Assembly (NCBI RefSeq): GCF_044987625.1
Contig: NZ_JBJDSB010000003.1
Coordinates: 124,001 to 188,000, forward strand
Direction: 5' to 3'
Source of the DNA: Desulfobaculum sp044987625
GTDB taxonomy: Bacteria; Desulfobacterota; Desulfovibrionia; Desulfovibrionales; Desulfovibrionaceae
Length of the DNA: 64,000 bases
The notes under the pieces are model-generated. The model was not told where the DNA came from. It saw only the letters and a program-made list of their open reading frames with translations, and made no database searches. Position numbers and translations under genes: made by a program. Below, piece after piece: positions 14,338-22,327 of the stretch (position 1 is the first letter of the stretch; each line of letters begins with the position of its first letter).

Positions 14338-14550
14338 ATGGTCCCGACCCCCACCCCTTCCCCTCAAGAGGCTGTTTGCCGTCTCTTCACCATCAGTGAC
14401 GCCCTGTCTGAGATTTCCGATCTGGTTGAAGATGAGCGCCCCGGTGTGGCCGCCCTTGTGCGCGTGCTAAGCGAGCAACTTGGCGATTGCGCGGAAGTTA
14501 TCGACGTTGCCCACCCAAGGCCGATCTACGACGAGAAGGGGGCGGCATGA
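14338..14550 (+). CDS. Small hypothetical phage protein before the replication gene
   Basis: 70 residues: MVPTPTPSPQEAVCRLFTIS then DALSEISDLVEDERPGVAAL and VRVLSEQLGD. TGGAGG precedes the ATG at 14338. It is acidic and helical. Its TGA overlaps the replication gene start (ATGA), so translation is coupled. Not recognised. Confidence 0.65.
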   Translation: MVPTPTPSPQEAVCRLFTISDALSEISDLVEDERPGVAALVRVLSEQLGDCAEVIDVAHPRPIYDEKGAA

Positions 14551-15653
14551 ACAAGGACTTCCGAGTTTCCACAGGCTTCTTCCGCCACCACAAAACCATC
14601 AAGCTCAAGCGCCGACTTGGATTAGCAGGGCCGTATGCCGTGCTGGCCTTGTGGGCCTATGCCGCCGAGTTGAAGCCGGATGGCTCGCTCATAGGTATGG
14701 ATGCGGAGGATATCGCCATTGCCGCAGAGTGGGAAGACGACCCGCAGGCCTTGGTGGAAACCCTCTGTGAGGTTGGCTTCTTGGAGCAGTGCGAAGAGGG
14801 CATCTACCACCTCCACGACTGGCAAGAGCACAACCCGTGGGCGTCCGAGGCAAAGGAACGTAGCGACAAGGCGCGGCTCTCAAAGTTGAAGCAGTTCAAC
14901 AAGGCGGCGTTCCTAGAGTGCGAGGCCAGGGGAATCGACCGCCTGACCCCCAGCGAATACGCAGGGTGGAAGGACTATCGTCCAGCGACTGCTGGGGAAC
15001 CCCTGAGCGATTCGCCAGCGACCCCCGACACACCCGCAGGGTACCCTGTGGGTACCCCCGGGGTACCCCAAGACACCCCCGGGGGGCACCCTAGGGTTTC
15101 GCTAGCTCCTTCTCCTTCTCCTTCTCCTGCTCCTGCTACGCAGGAAGAAGAGAAGAGAGCTTCTTGCGAAGCTTCGTCACCGTCTGCCGACGGCGACACG
15201 TCGCGCCCTGCTCCTGAACAGCCTGAAACGACCTGCGAAGTGGAAGACACCGAGCCTACACCAGAAGCGCCAAAGAAAGCCGCTTGCCCGTATAAGCGCA
15301 TCGTGGAGGCCTACAACGCACGGCTTGGGCAGTATCTTCCCTCCGTTCGTGAGTTGACCGACAAGCGCAAGAAGCACTTGCGCGCACGGTGGCAAAGCAA
15401 CCCGGAGCGGCAGAGCGTCGAGTGGTGGGACAGCTATTTCGAGTACGTCTCTCGTTCGCCGTTCCTGTGCGGCCAGAAGAATGGCTTCCGCGCCAACTTT
15501 GATTGGCTGGTAAACCCGAGCAACCTGACCAAGGTTGTCGAAGGCACGTACCACGATCAGGCCGAGGCAAGCGCCAAGGGGGCGCCGAAGGGTAAGCAGA
15601 GTGTGAGCGAGAAGAACCGCAGCGTGTTCGAGCGACTGGCGGCGGAGGGGTAG
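14547..15653 (+). CDS. Phage replication initiator (replisome-organiser type)
   Basis: 368 residues. The N-terminal winged-helix region (1-110) reads FRVSTGFFRHHKTIKLKRRL, then YAVLALWAYAAELKPDG, as in phage replication proteins resembling lambda O or DnaD. A Pro/Ser-rich linker (about 155-240) is coded by TCTCCT-type microsatellite and the GGGTACCC array at 15039-15068. The C-terminal domain (YKRIVEAYNARLGQYLPSVR ... FRANFDWLVNPSNLTKVVEG) is typical of this class. It is followed by a helicase-loader-like gene. Initiator genes of this type often contain the origin they bind. Confidence 0.8.
   Translation: MNKDFRVSTGFFRHHKTIKLKRRLGLAGPYAVLALWAYAAELKPDGSLIGMDAEDIAIAAEWEDDPQALVETLCEVGFLEQCEEGIYHLHDWQEHNPWASEAKERSDKARLSKLKQFNKAAFLECEARGIDRLTPSEYAGWKDYRPATAGEPLSDSPATPDTPAGYPVGTPGVPQDTPGGHPRVSLAPSPSPSPAPATQEEEKRASCEASSPSADGDTSRPAPEQPETTCEVEDTEPTPEAPKKAACPYKRIVEAYNARLGQYLPSVRELTDKRKKHLRARWQSNPERQSVEWWDSYFEYVSRSPFLCGQKNGFRANFDWLVNPSNLTKVVEGTYHDQAEASAKGAPKGKQSVSEKNRSVFERLAAEG
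15039..15068. repeat. Three GGGTACCC palindromes at 11-bp spacing: candidate replication origin
   Basis: GGGTACCC begins at 15039, 15050 and 15061, exactly 11 bp apart, inside the linker-coding part of the initiator gene. Lambda-type origins are iterons inside the O gene at the same relative place. A nearby CCTTCTCCTTCTCC tract (about 15105-15135) could be an unwinding-prone asymmetric strand. Origin function is inferred. Confidence 0.5.
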
Positions 15654-15657
15654 CGAC

Positions 15658-16215
15658 ATGGAATGGAGCAACAAGAACGAACGGATGCAGTTTTTGGCGA
15701 GCTTTGCGGCCTTGTGCGAGACGTTTGGCAAGGAGTGCACAGAGCAATTGCCCAAGATTTATCATCGCGCCTTGCAGGACTTCACCGTGGAGCAGGTGAA
15801 AACGGCCATCGGCAAGGCCATTATGCACGGCCGTTTCTTTCCGCGCCCGGTTGAGTTGCGCGAGCTGGTGCAAGGCCGAGTTGAAACCCGCGCTGAGCTG
15901 GAGGCAGACAAAGTGCTCAAGGCCATTGCGGAGTATGGCGCATACAACGCCGTAGCCTTTGACGACCACGTAACCGCCGCCGTGGTGTGGCGAGGGTTTG
16001 GAGGTTGGGGGCTGCTGTGTGACAGCGTGCGCGAAGGCGAAGAAAAGTGGTTCCGCAAGGACTTCGTGCGGCGGTATGTGGCGTTTGCCGAGGAAGGCAT
16101 CACGCACGCCAAGGCGTTGCCCGGACGCAGGGGGACAGAAAGTGTTGCCCTTGTCGGTGATCGGAAAAAGGCGCTCGCCGTTTTGGAGAGGGCCGAACCG
16201 AAGAGGTTGCAGTGA
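15658..16215 (+). CDS. Replication accessory protein (helicase-loader-like)
   Basis: 185 residues: FAALCETFGKECTEQLPKIY then HRALQDFTVEQVKTAIGKAI and RFFPRPVELREL. This helical N-terminal layout is common to phage proteins beside O-type initiators (lambda P-like or DUF6475-like). Assignment as a DnaB loader rests on that position and is tentative. It ends in a TGATG coupling to the next gene. Confidence 0.65.
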   Translation: MEWSNKNERMQFLASFAALCETFGKECTEQLPKIYHRALQDFTVEQVKTAIGKAIMHGRFFPRPVELRELVQGRVETRAELEADKVLKAIAEYGAYNAVAFDDHVTAAVVWRGFGGWGLLCDSVREGEEKWFRKDFVRRYVAFAEEGITHAKALPGRRGTESVALVGDRKKALAVLERAEPKRLQ

Positions 16216-16469
16216 TGGGGTGTTGGATAGAAATCCCGGCGATGGTTGCCGGACGCCTCCCGGTGGAGTTCCTGCCGCCGCGTGGCGAGGTGGTGGAGTT
16301 TGAAGTTGATTGCCATGAGCATTTGGGCGGGCGGCGTGTGGACGTGATTTTGATGCGGGGTGCTTTCGATGGCGAGCGGTTTGACGTCTTCGAGAGGACC
16401 ATCAACACCGTGTACCCAATCATGCGCGCGGCACGCTGGCGGCAGATCTGCGCCACCGAGGCCGCATAG
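16215..16469 (+). CDS. Hypothetical protein in the replication operon
   Basis: 84 residues (MGCWIEIPAMVAGRLPVEFL ... MRAARWRQICATEAA), beta-rich at the start. The ATG overlaps the previous TGA. Unrecognised. Confidence 0.65.
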   Translation: MGCWIEIPAMVAGRLPVEFLPPRGEVVEFEVDCHEHLGGRRVDVILMRGAFDGERFDVFERTINTVYPIMRAARWRQICATEAA

Positions 16470-16474
16470 GAGCG

Positions 16475-16999
16475 ATGATGTTTTATACCTGCAAGTGGTT
16501 TCGCATTGAAGAACTGGTGCCGCCGCCGGAGTTGTTGCCGGAGAATATGCAGCGTGTGTATCGGCATTACCCGGCTATGCTGTTCCGGTGCTTTGATCGT
16601 CGGCTGTTGGTGACGCTGGACCTGTTCCGCAAGCGGTACGGTGTCTTTACCGTGAACGACTGGCTATGGCGCGGGGATGATCCGAACGCTTTGCGGTATA
16701 GCGGATGGCGTCCCTTTGGGTGCGGCGTTGGCGCGGACCTGTCCGAGCACTACTGGTTTCGCGCCTTCGATGGGCACTTCCGCTATGTGACCCCGCAGGA
16801 GATTTGGGACGACATGCTCAAGAATCCCACAGACCCGACCTTCGCACATGTAGAACGCATCGAAGCCGGGGCCGGGATGTCGTGGGGGCACATCGATGTC
16901 GGCCAGCACAAGCGCTACGGCCAAGCCATCCGCGTCATCCCCGGCCCACACGGGGACCGGGCTGGCTTGCCGGGGTATATTGAGAAGGTGGCGGCGTGA
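16475..16999 (+). CDS. M15-type peptidase, candidate endolysin
   Basis: 174 residues. The metal-site signature S90-E-H92-x4-A-F-D99 and a second W137-G-H139-I-D141 match M15 (VanY/YcbK-like) peptidases, which cut D-Ala-containing peptidoglycan peptides. No signal peptide is visible, so a holin would be needed for release. It lies two kilobases before the holin genes rather than with them, and no other endolysin is seen in the prophage. GGAG supports a start at 16475 or the next ATG, 16478. Confidence 0.65.
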   Translation: MMFYTCKWFRIEELVPPPELLPENMQRVYRHYPAMLFRCFDRRLLVTLDLFRKRYGVFTVNDWLWRGDDPNALRYSGWRPFGCGVGADLSEHYWFRAFDGHFRYVTPQEIWDDMLKNPTDPTFAHVERIEAGAGMSWGHIDVGQHKRYGQAIRVIPGPHGDRAGLPGYIEKVAA

Positions 17000-17649
17000 A
17001 AGGGTGCCGCCCGCTAACTGAGGACGAAATCCGCCGAGCGTTTTCGTCGTTCTCTGGAAGGCTCGCCGTGCGCAATAGGTGCTTGTTTGTACTTGGCGTT
17101 ACGGCGGGCTTTCGCGTTTCCGAAATGTTGTCCCTGCATGTGCAGGACGTTGTGGCGCAGAAGCGCGTACGGCGTTCCGTGCGGGTGGCGCGGCGGCATA
17201 TGAAGGGGCGACACGAAAGCCGGACGGTCTACCTCGCGCGCGAGGCCCGCGTGGCGATCTTGGAGCAGATCAGGGCGTTGGGGTGGCCGTCGCCGGATAC
17301 GCCGCTGTTTCTTTCGCAGTCGGGCCGAGGGGCGATCTCGCGTTCACAGGCGTACCGGGTATTGATTCATGCCTTCGAAGCCAGTGGCATCAGCGAGAAT
17401 CTTGGCACGCACACATTGCGCAAGACGTTTGCGAATCGGCTCTATGATTACATGTTGGAACAGGTGGCGGCGGGCAAGGCCGTGGACCCCTTCACGGAGG
17501 TGAGCCTTGCCCTCGGGCACAAAGACCCGGCCAGCACGCGCCACTATTTGAGTTTCCGCGACGAGCGCCGTAGGGCCGCTATCCAATTTATGGGAGGCAT
17601 TTTTGATGGGGAAGACGCTGACGGTGCGGCAGGTCGCCGAGCGGCTTGA
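16996..17649 (+). CDS. Second tyrosine recombinase, catalytic domain only
   Basis: 217 residues, GTG start overlapping the preceding TGA. A full catalytic set is present: R40 (GFRVSEML), K70, H139 and R142 (HTLRKTFA), H175 (LALGHKDP) and Y184. There is no core-binding or arm-binding domain, unlike the 339-residue integrase. Such short recombinases can resolve multimers or act with a partner. It overlaps an excisionase-like HTH gene, forming a pair that parallels int/xis at the other end. Confidence 0.85.
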   Translation: MKGCRPLTEDEIRRAFSSFSGRLAVRNRCLFVLGVTAGFRVSEMLSLHVQDVVAQKRVRRSVRVARRHMKGRHESRTVYLAREARVAILEQIRALGWPSPDTPLFLSQSGRGAISRSQAYRVLIHAFEASGISENLGTHTLRKTFANRLYDYMLEQVAAGKAVDPFTEVSLALGHKDPASTRHYLSFRDERRRAAIQFMGGIFDGEDADGAAGRRAA

Positions 17650-17803
17650 ATGCCGCCCGGAATACGTCCGGGGGCTGATCCGGCGCGGGGAACTGCGGGC
17701 CAGCAACCTCGGCACGGCTGAACGCCCACGCTACCGCATCCGCGCGATAAGCCTTGAGGCGTTTTTGGATGAACGTGAAGTGGTGGGGATAGAGGAAGAC
17801 TAA
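17606..17803 (+). CDS. Excisionase-like HTH protein paired with the short recombinase
   Basis: 65 residues: KTLTVRQVAERLECRPEYVR then GLIRRGELRASNLGT and YRIRAISLEAFLDE, a MerR/excisionase HTH with wing. The ATG at 17606 lies inside the recombinase 3' end (44-bp overlap) and the stop forms TAATG with the next gene. It may direct the recombinase or regulate late genes. Confidence 0.75.
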   Translation: MGKTLTVRQVAERLECRPEYVRGLIRRGELRASNLGTAERPRYRIRAISLEAFLDEREVVGIEED

Positions 17804-17994
17804 TGCTCAGTTGTCCACGGTGCGGAGCGGATACGATGGTTGTGCGGTCCTTGGATGATTACAGAACTGTTGTCCGTCTGCGGGAGTGTAAGCGCTGTAG
17901 TCATAGGTTCACCACAACGGAGCTGATGAATACAGAAATGAATGGATTTATCGAGGCTCTGGCCCGGACGCACATGCAAGAAGAACAGACATAG
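17803..17994 (+). CDS. Zinc-ribbon regulator (NrdR/Ogr-like), candidate late activator
   Basis: 63 residues: MLSCPRCGADTMVVRSLDDY then RLRECKRCSHRFTTTELM. CX2C...CX2C with RECxxCxHRFTT resembles the NrdR zinc ribbon; overall size and position, right before the late genes, resemble P2 Ogr/Delta activators. The ATP-cone of NrdR is absent. Activation of the late operon beginning at 18102 is inferred. A terminator follows 31 bp downstream. Confidence 0.65.
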   Translation: MLSCPRCGADTMVVRSLDDYRTVVRLRECKRCSHRFTTTELMNTEMNGFIEALARTHMQEEQT

Positions 17995-18025
17995 AATAAA
18001 AGATACCGCGTATCCATGTATATAG

Positions 18026-18052
18026 GCGTCGCCATTATGGCGGCGCTTTTTT
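18026..18052 (+). terminator. Terminator between early and late genes
   Basis: GCGTCGCC-ATTAT-GGCGGCGC followed by six T residues. It closes the early rightward operon, so the late genes need their own promoter or antitermination. Confidence 0.88.
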
Positions 18053-18101
18053 ATTTTGTATGGCGATTGTGTTTTATCGTCTCAAAATTGTGGAGGTTAG
18101 C

Positions 18102-18716
18102 ATGGACGATGTGAAACCTATCTATCAGTCTCGCACCTTTTGGGGTGTGGTTGTGTCCTTCATCAGCACCATTGCGGCCCTGTGGGGCCATGGTGTGGGC
18201 GCAGAGGCGCAAGCGGGCATGGTTGATTGCGGGGTGGCTATCGGCGCGGCGGTGGGCGCTGTGGCGACCGTGTATGGCCGCATGAAGGCGTCCAAGAAAG
18301 TGAGCGTCAAGAAGGGGGCAAAAGGGGGCGCAAAGCCCCTTGTGGTGCTGGCGCTGTGCCTACCGCTGTCCTTGCAGGCGTGCGCGTTGGCCGATCTGTC
18401 GCCGCAGGATCGCGCCCTCGCCGTCGGGGAGGAGCTGAGGATCAACTATGTCGGCCTGTATGCCGAGTATGGCGAATTGCATGACGCGTTGCCGCCCGAA
18501 GGCGTGGCGTTTCTGCACGCCAAGGTGGCCCCGGCCATGGATACCGCCAAGCGTGCCATCGTGGCCTATCGTGACGCCGCACAGGTCTACGCCCGGACCG
18601 ACACGGAGCCGGAAGGATATGACGCCTTGCTGCGCGATGCGCGGCGGGCGTTTTCGTCGTGCGCGGCATTGCTCATGGACGCAAAGCAGTATCTCCACGG
18701 AGGTGACAAGTCATGA
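18102..18716 (+). CDS. Holin-like domain fused to a lipoprotein-like domain
   Basis: 204 residues from the ATG at 18102 (TGGAGG upstream). Residues 1-65 match small phage holins: KPIYQSRTFWGVVVSFISTI, then VGAVATVYGRMKASKK, two membrane helices. A Lys/Gly linker leads to a third hydrophobic stretch, VVLALCLPLSLQAC, ending like a lipobox, and then a 115-residue helical soluble domain. Holin and outer-membrane spanin lipoproteins are normally separate. The fusion is open through its length, so it seems real rather than a frameshift artefact. Confidence 0.6.
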   Translation: MDDVKPIYQSRTFWGVVVSFISTIAALWGHGVGAEAQAGMVDCGVAIGAAVGAVATVYGRMKASKKVSVKKGAKGGAKPLVVLALCLPLSLQACALADLSPQDRALAVGEELRINYVGLYAEYGELHDALPPEGVAFLHAKVAPAMDTAKRAIVAYRDAAQVYARTDTEPEGYDALLRDARRAFSSCAALLMDAKQYLHGGDKS

Positions 18717-18931
18717 AAGCTGGAACCCTTGCCCTGATTGAATCCGGACTGCGCCTTGGCGTGCAGGCCTACGAAACCGCCATGCGCTTGAAGGCGGAAG
18801 GCTATGACGTTCCGGCTTTGGATGACTTTCAGCGCCGGACCGATGAGCTGCGCGACCTGCCTGATCTGGCTCCCAAGGGTGCCCACGGACTGCGCGTGGT
18901 CCCCCCGTCGGACGGTGACGGGGCCGCGTAA
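18713..18931 (+). CDS. Hypothetical protein in the lysis region
   Basis: 72 residues: MKAGTLALIESGLRLGVQAY then ETAMRLKAEGYDVP. ATGA overlap with the previous gene. Amphipathic N-terminus, no clear membrane helix. Unrecognised. Confidence 0.65.
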   Translation: MKAGTLALIESGLRLGVQAYETAMRLKAEGYDVPALDDFQRRTDELRDLPDLAPKGAHGLRVVPPSDGDGAA

Positions 18932-19257
18932 TGCCGGAGCGCATGAGCATTGAATCCTTGATGCAGTTGATGGGGGGCGTTCTGCCCCCTGTCCTGCTGG
19001 CGTTGTTTGGCGGCACTGTGCGCGTCCTGCGCGGGCCGGGAGCGTGCTCCGCCCGGTATGTGTTCGCCACCATCGTTACTGCGGCGTTCACAGGATACAT
19101 GGTTCACCTGCTACTGGAGCCTGTCGCCTTCGTTCCCGAAGGGATGCGGCAAGCCTGCGTCGGCGTTGCCGGCTACGCGGGCGGGCAGCTCCTCGACATT
19201 ATCGCAGACCGTGTGTGCGCCGCCGCCAAGACCTTTAACCCAACAAACAAGAGGTAA
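18931..19257 (+). CDS. Phage holin (LydA-like)
   Basis: 108 residues with hydrophobic helices near 14-33 (GGVLPPVLLALFGGTVRVLR), 43-60 and 75-92 (CVGVAGYAGGQLLDIIAD), the size and layout of class I LydA-type holins that form lesions in the inner membrane. TAATG coupling to the upstream gene. It probably releases the M15 peptidase. Confidence 0.75.
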   Translation: MPERMSIESLMQLMGGVLPPVLLALFGGTVRVLRGPGACSARYVFATIVTAAFTGYMVHLLLEPVAFVPEGMRQACVGVAGYAGGQLLDIIADRVCAAAKTFNPTNKR

Positions 19258-19263
19258 GACACC

Positions 19264-19632
19264 ATGCAGGCGTTGCCTCCTTTGCCGCCGACGGCGCAGG
19301 TCGTGGCGGAAGTCATCGGCAGAGCGCGGACGCTGGCCCTTGCCAAGGCGTGCCGCTTTCGTTCGTTGTACGTGCCCCAGCGTTTGCCCGCCTGCCATTG
19401 GTTGCGGGATGTGGTGGGTGATCAGGCAGCGCAAGCGCTGGTGGATGAGTTCAGGGGGATGCAGTTGCCGTTAGCCCGCTGCGCACGGGTGGAAAAGGCC
19501 GAGCGCGACGCACGCATCATTCATATGCGGGCCGAGGGCTTGAGCGCAGGGGAGATAGGGCGGCGGCTTGGAGTGCCCGCAAGCACAGTGAGGACGGTGG
19601 TTCACAGGCACAGGCTTGCCGCCGCAGCATGA
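19264..19632 (+). CDS. Mor-like transcription regulator
   Basis: 122 residues. RFRSLYVPQRLPACHWLRDV then VGDQAAQALVDEFRGMQLPL parallels the dimerisation part of Mu Mor, and RAEGLSAGEIGRRLGVPAST then VRTVVHR is a C-terminal HTH. Mor-type proteins activate middle or late phage promoters. Placed between lysis and packaging genes, it may drive the head operon. Confidence 0.7.
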   Translation: MQALPPLPPTAQVVAEVIGRARTLALAKACRFRSLYVPQRLPACHWLRDVVGDQAAQALVDEFRGMQLPLARCARVEKAERDARIIHMRAEGLSAGEIGRRLGVPASTVRTVVHRHRLAAAA

Positions 19633-19680
19633 TTCTAGGCAGCGAAATGCAACATTCCCCATAAAGTTTACGGATTGAGA

Positions 19681-19740
19681 GCTAGACGCCGCTAGACGCT
19701 TGCAAACGAAGCTAGGAACACAACGGGTCCTTCCCGAAGG
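19681..19740. other. Candidate packaging (cos/cosB-type) region
   Basis: The 225-bp gap 19633-19857 before terminase contains tandem GCTAGACGCC/GCTAGACGCT (19681-19700) and the dyad CCTTC-CC-GAAGG (19729-19740). Lambda-type terminases with Nu1 and GpA bind and cut DNA just upstream of their genes, so this is the expected place. Exact nicking bases cannot be read. Confidence 0.35.
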
Positions 19741-19857
19741 GGGGAAAAGAGTGGGTCGAGCTGAGGCACGAAGTTTTCTTTCTGCGTGGCTTCGGGAAAT
19801 GACTTTCTGTTTCGACGATCAAAACCCTGTGAACAACTTTGATAACTGGTTGAAATA

Positions 19858-20403
19858 ATGGGCGAAGTGAAAAAGAAAAAACAGAAAACGGAGAAGCAGA
19901 CCGCACAAGCCGTGGTGGACATGCAGGGACTGGCCCTTGCGCTGGGCCTGTCCTTGCCCACGGTTCGGGCGCGGGTGCGCGAGGGGATGCCCTGCGTGCA
20001 GGAGGGGGGCAGGGGTAAGGCGTGGAAGTTTGACCTTGCGGAGTGTGTCGCGTGGCACACGGAGCGGGCGGTGTCCAAGGCGGTTGGGGATGTCGAGGAC
20101 GGCATCAGTAAGGGGGAGTTGGAACGCTTGCTCCTTGTTGAGGAGCTGAAGATCAAGCGCGTGTCGGCGGCGCGGGAGTTGGGCGAGGTCGCGCCCATTG
20201 AAGAGATGGAGCGCGTCATAGCTTCCGCCTTTGTGGAGGTGCGGCAGGCGATGCTTGCCTTGCCTGACAGGCTGGCGCTGCGCGTTATGGCCGCCACTGA
20301 TGAAACGGCGGTGAAGGAGATACTTCGGGAGGAAATAGACTTGGCGTTATCCTCGCTCGCGGAAACTGATTTGCTGGAGAAGATTGAAGATGCCGCAGAC
20401 TGA
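19858..20403 (+). CDS. Terminase small subunit (Nu1-like)
   Basis: 181 residues. VVDMQGLALALGLSLPTVRA then REGMPCVQEGGRGKAWKFDL and ECVAWHTER is the winged HTH of Nu1-type DNA-packaging proteins that recognise cos. A basic N-terminal tail precedes it and a helical C-terminus for contact with the large subunit follows. The end overlaps the large subunit start. Confidence 0.9.
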   Translation: MGEVKKKKQKTEKQTAQAVVDMQGLALALGLSLPTVRARVREGMPCVQEGGRGKAWKFDLAECVAWHTERAVSKAVGDVEDGISKGELERLLLVEELKIKRVSAARELGEVAPIEEMERVIASAFVEVRQAMLALPDRLALRVMAATDETAVKEILREEIDLALSSLAETDLLEKIEDAAD

Positions 20404-22327
20404 TATAGACCTGAGCAATGAGGAAGGCATTCGGCGGGCTATCCGTGGACTTATGGGAATGTTTAGGCCGCCAGAGCGCTTGACGGTTTCCGAGTGGGCA
20501 GACAAGTACCGCCGCGTCAGCGTCGCCAACGCGATGCCCGGCCCATGGCGTACGGACAATGCGCCGTATCAGCGTGGGCCTATGGACTGCATGAGCGATG
20601 CGCGGACCTATAGGGTGTCGCTCATGTGGTCGGCGCAGGTCGGCAAGACCGAGTGCGAGAATAACGCGATTGGGTATTACATCGACTTGAACCCCAAGAG
20701 CTGCATCATGATGCAGCCCACGCAGTCCGACGGCAAGGTGTGGCTGGAAACCAAGCTCACGCCGCTTATCAATGAGACGCCGCAGGTTGGGGAGAAGGTC
20801 GCCAAGCCGAGGGGACGTGACGGCGTGAACAACGCCACCATGAAGTCATATCCCGGCGGCTTTTTGCTGCTCGCCTACAGCGGCAGCACGCGGACCATGC
20901 GCGGCAGATCTGCGCCAATAATCATATGTGATGAGGTGGACGGCTACAGCATGACCGAGGAAGGCGATCCGATTGAATTGCTGTGGCAACGTGCCTCGAC
21001 ATTTGGCGATCAGAAGAAGCTGATCGAATCCAGTACGCCCACCATCAAGGGATTCTCCCGCATCGAAAAGGCGTTCGAGGCTGGCGACAAGCGGCGCTAT
21101 TACGTGCCGTGTCCGCATTGCGGAGCCTTCCAGACGCTACAATGGGGAAATGTGAAATGGGATCATGATGAACAGGGCGGGCATCTTCCGGAAACAGCAT
21201 ATTACGTGTGCGAGTCCTGCGGGTGTGTGATCGAGGACAAGGACAAACCCGCGATGTTGGCGGCTGGTGAGTGGCGCGCGGAGAAGCCATTTCGGGGGCA
21301 CGCGTCGTTCCACTTGAATGAACTGTATTCACCGTGGCGGCGCTGGCGCGATATTGCGCAAAGCTTCTTGGACAAGAAGCACAGGGGCGACCTGCAAAGC
21401 TTCGTGAATGTTTCGCTTGCCGAGACATGGGAAGAGGAAGGCGAGCAGGTTGACGAGACGGGGCTTCGCAACCGTTGCGAGCAGTACGCCGCGCCTGTGC
21501 CCTTGCGTGGCCTGATATTGACCGCTGGCGTCGATACGCAGCCGGACCGCTTAGAAATTGAGCTGGTTGCGTGGGGCCATGAGGAAGAATCGTGGAGCAT
21601 TGATTATCACGTGATCTACGGTGATCCGGATCACTCCTCCGTGTGGGAAGCTCTCGACGATTACCTTGACCAGCGCTGGTTGCATGAGTCCGGGGTGGAG
21701 CTGTCGATCCATGCGGCGTGCATCGACTCCGGCGGCAGCAATACGCAAGCCGTATACAACTACTGCCGGAGTCGCTGGGCCGCCCGTCGTTGGGCGATCA
21801 AGGGCAAGGGCGGGGAGGGCGTGCCGATTGTCGGTGCTCCCCGCAAGCTCAAGACCGGAAAAGGAAAGGGGCGGCCTGTCCGCTTGTTCTCCATTGGCGT
21901 CGATCAGGCAAAGACGTTGCTCTACAAGCGCTTGCCGTTGGACGGATCAGGGCCGGGGCGTCTGCACTTCCCGGCGACATATGCGGAGTTCGACGAATAC
22001 TTCCAGCAGCTCACTGCCGAGAAGTGCATAACCCGTTACGTTAAGGGCTTCCCCAAACGTGAGTGGGTGAAGACCCGGCCACGTAACGAGGCGCTGGACT
22101 GCCGAGTCTATGCCTATGCGGCCCTCCTGATTGCCCGTCCGAATTTCCAGAAACTTGAATCCCGTCTGCAATCCCAAAGCGAAGTCGTGGCTCTCTCTGA
22201 ACCTGCCGAAGCGTCCCAAAACGCAGTGGTTTCAAAAGCCGAGGTGCAGGAAAATCCTCCGAAAGAACGGAAGAAGAGAAAAGTCAAAAAACGTCGGAAG
22301 CGTCGTTCTAACTTCGTGATGGGATGA
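20390..22327 (+). CDS. Terminase large subunit (GpA family)
   Basis: 645 residues from the ATG at 20390, inside the small-subunit gene. The packaging ATPase has a Walker A variant SAQVGKTE (81-88) and Walker B IIICDEVD (177-184); zinc-type CPHC and CESC pairs sit near 236-268. The nuclease half begins near 380 (ILTAGVDTQPDRLEIELVAW). GpA-family enzymes cut concatemers at cos and drive DNA into proheads. The C-terminal 70 residues are Lys/Arg-rich. Confidence 0.96.
   Translation: MPQTDIDLSNEEGIRRAIRGLMGMFRPPERLTVSEWADKYRRVSVANAMPGPWRTDNAPYQRGPMDCMSDARTYRVSLMWSAQVGKTECENNAIGYYIDLNPKSCIMMQPTQSDGKVWLETKLTPLINETPQVGEKVAKPRGRDGVNNATMKSYPGGFLLLAYSGSTRTMRGRSAPIIICDEVDGYSMTEEGDPIELLWQRASTFGDQKKLIESSTPTIKGFSRIEKAFEAGDKRRYYVPCPHCGAFQTLQWGNVKWDHDEQGGHLPETAYYVCESCGCVIEDKDKPAMLAAGEWRAEKPFRGHASFHLNELYSPWRRWRDIAQSFLDKKHRGDLQSFVNVSLAETWEEEGEQVDETGLRNRCEQYAAPVPLRGLILTAGVDTQPDRLEIELVAWGHEEESWSIDYHVIYGDPDHSSVWEALDDYLDQRWLHESGVELSIHAACIDSGGSNTQAVYNYCRSRWAARRWAIKGKGGEGVPIVGAPRKLKTGKGKGRPVRLFSIGVDQAKTLLYKRLPLDGSGPGRLHFPATYAEFDEYFQQLTAEKCITRYVKGFPKREWVKTRPRNEALDCRVYAYAALLIARPNFQKLESRLQSQSEVVALSEPAEASQNAVVSKAEVQENPPKERKKRKVKKRRKRRSNFVMG

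Noticed and set aside
13891..14367. 158-codon minus-strand frame across the structured RNA region
   Set aside because: No domain, no ribosome site, passes through a terminator and palindromes; explained better as non-coding.
17803..17994. Genuine NrdR repressor
   Set aside because: Only the zinc ribbon is present (63 residues); the ATP-cone domain needed for NrdR is missing and the context is phage late control.
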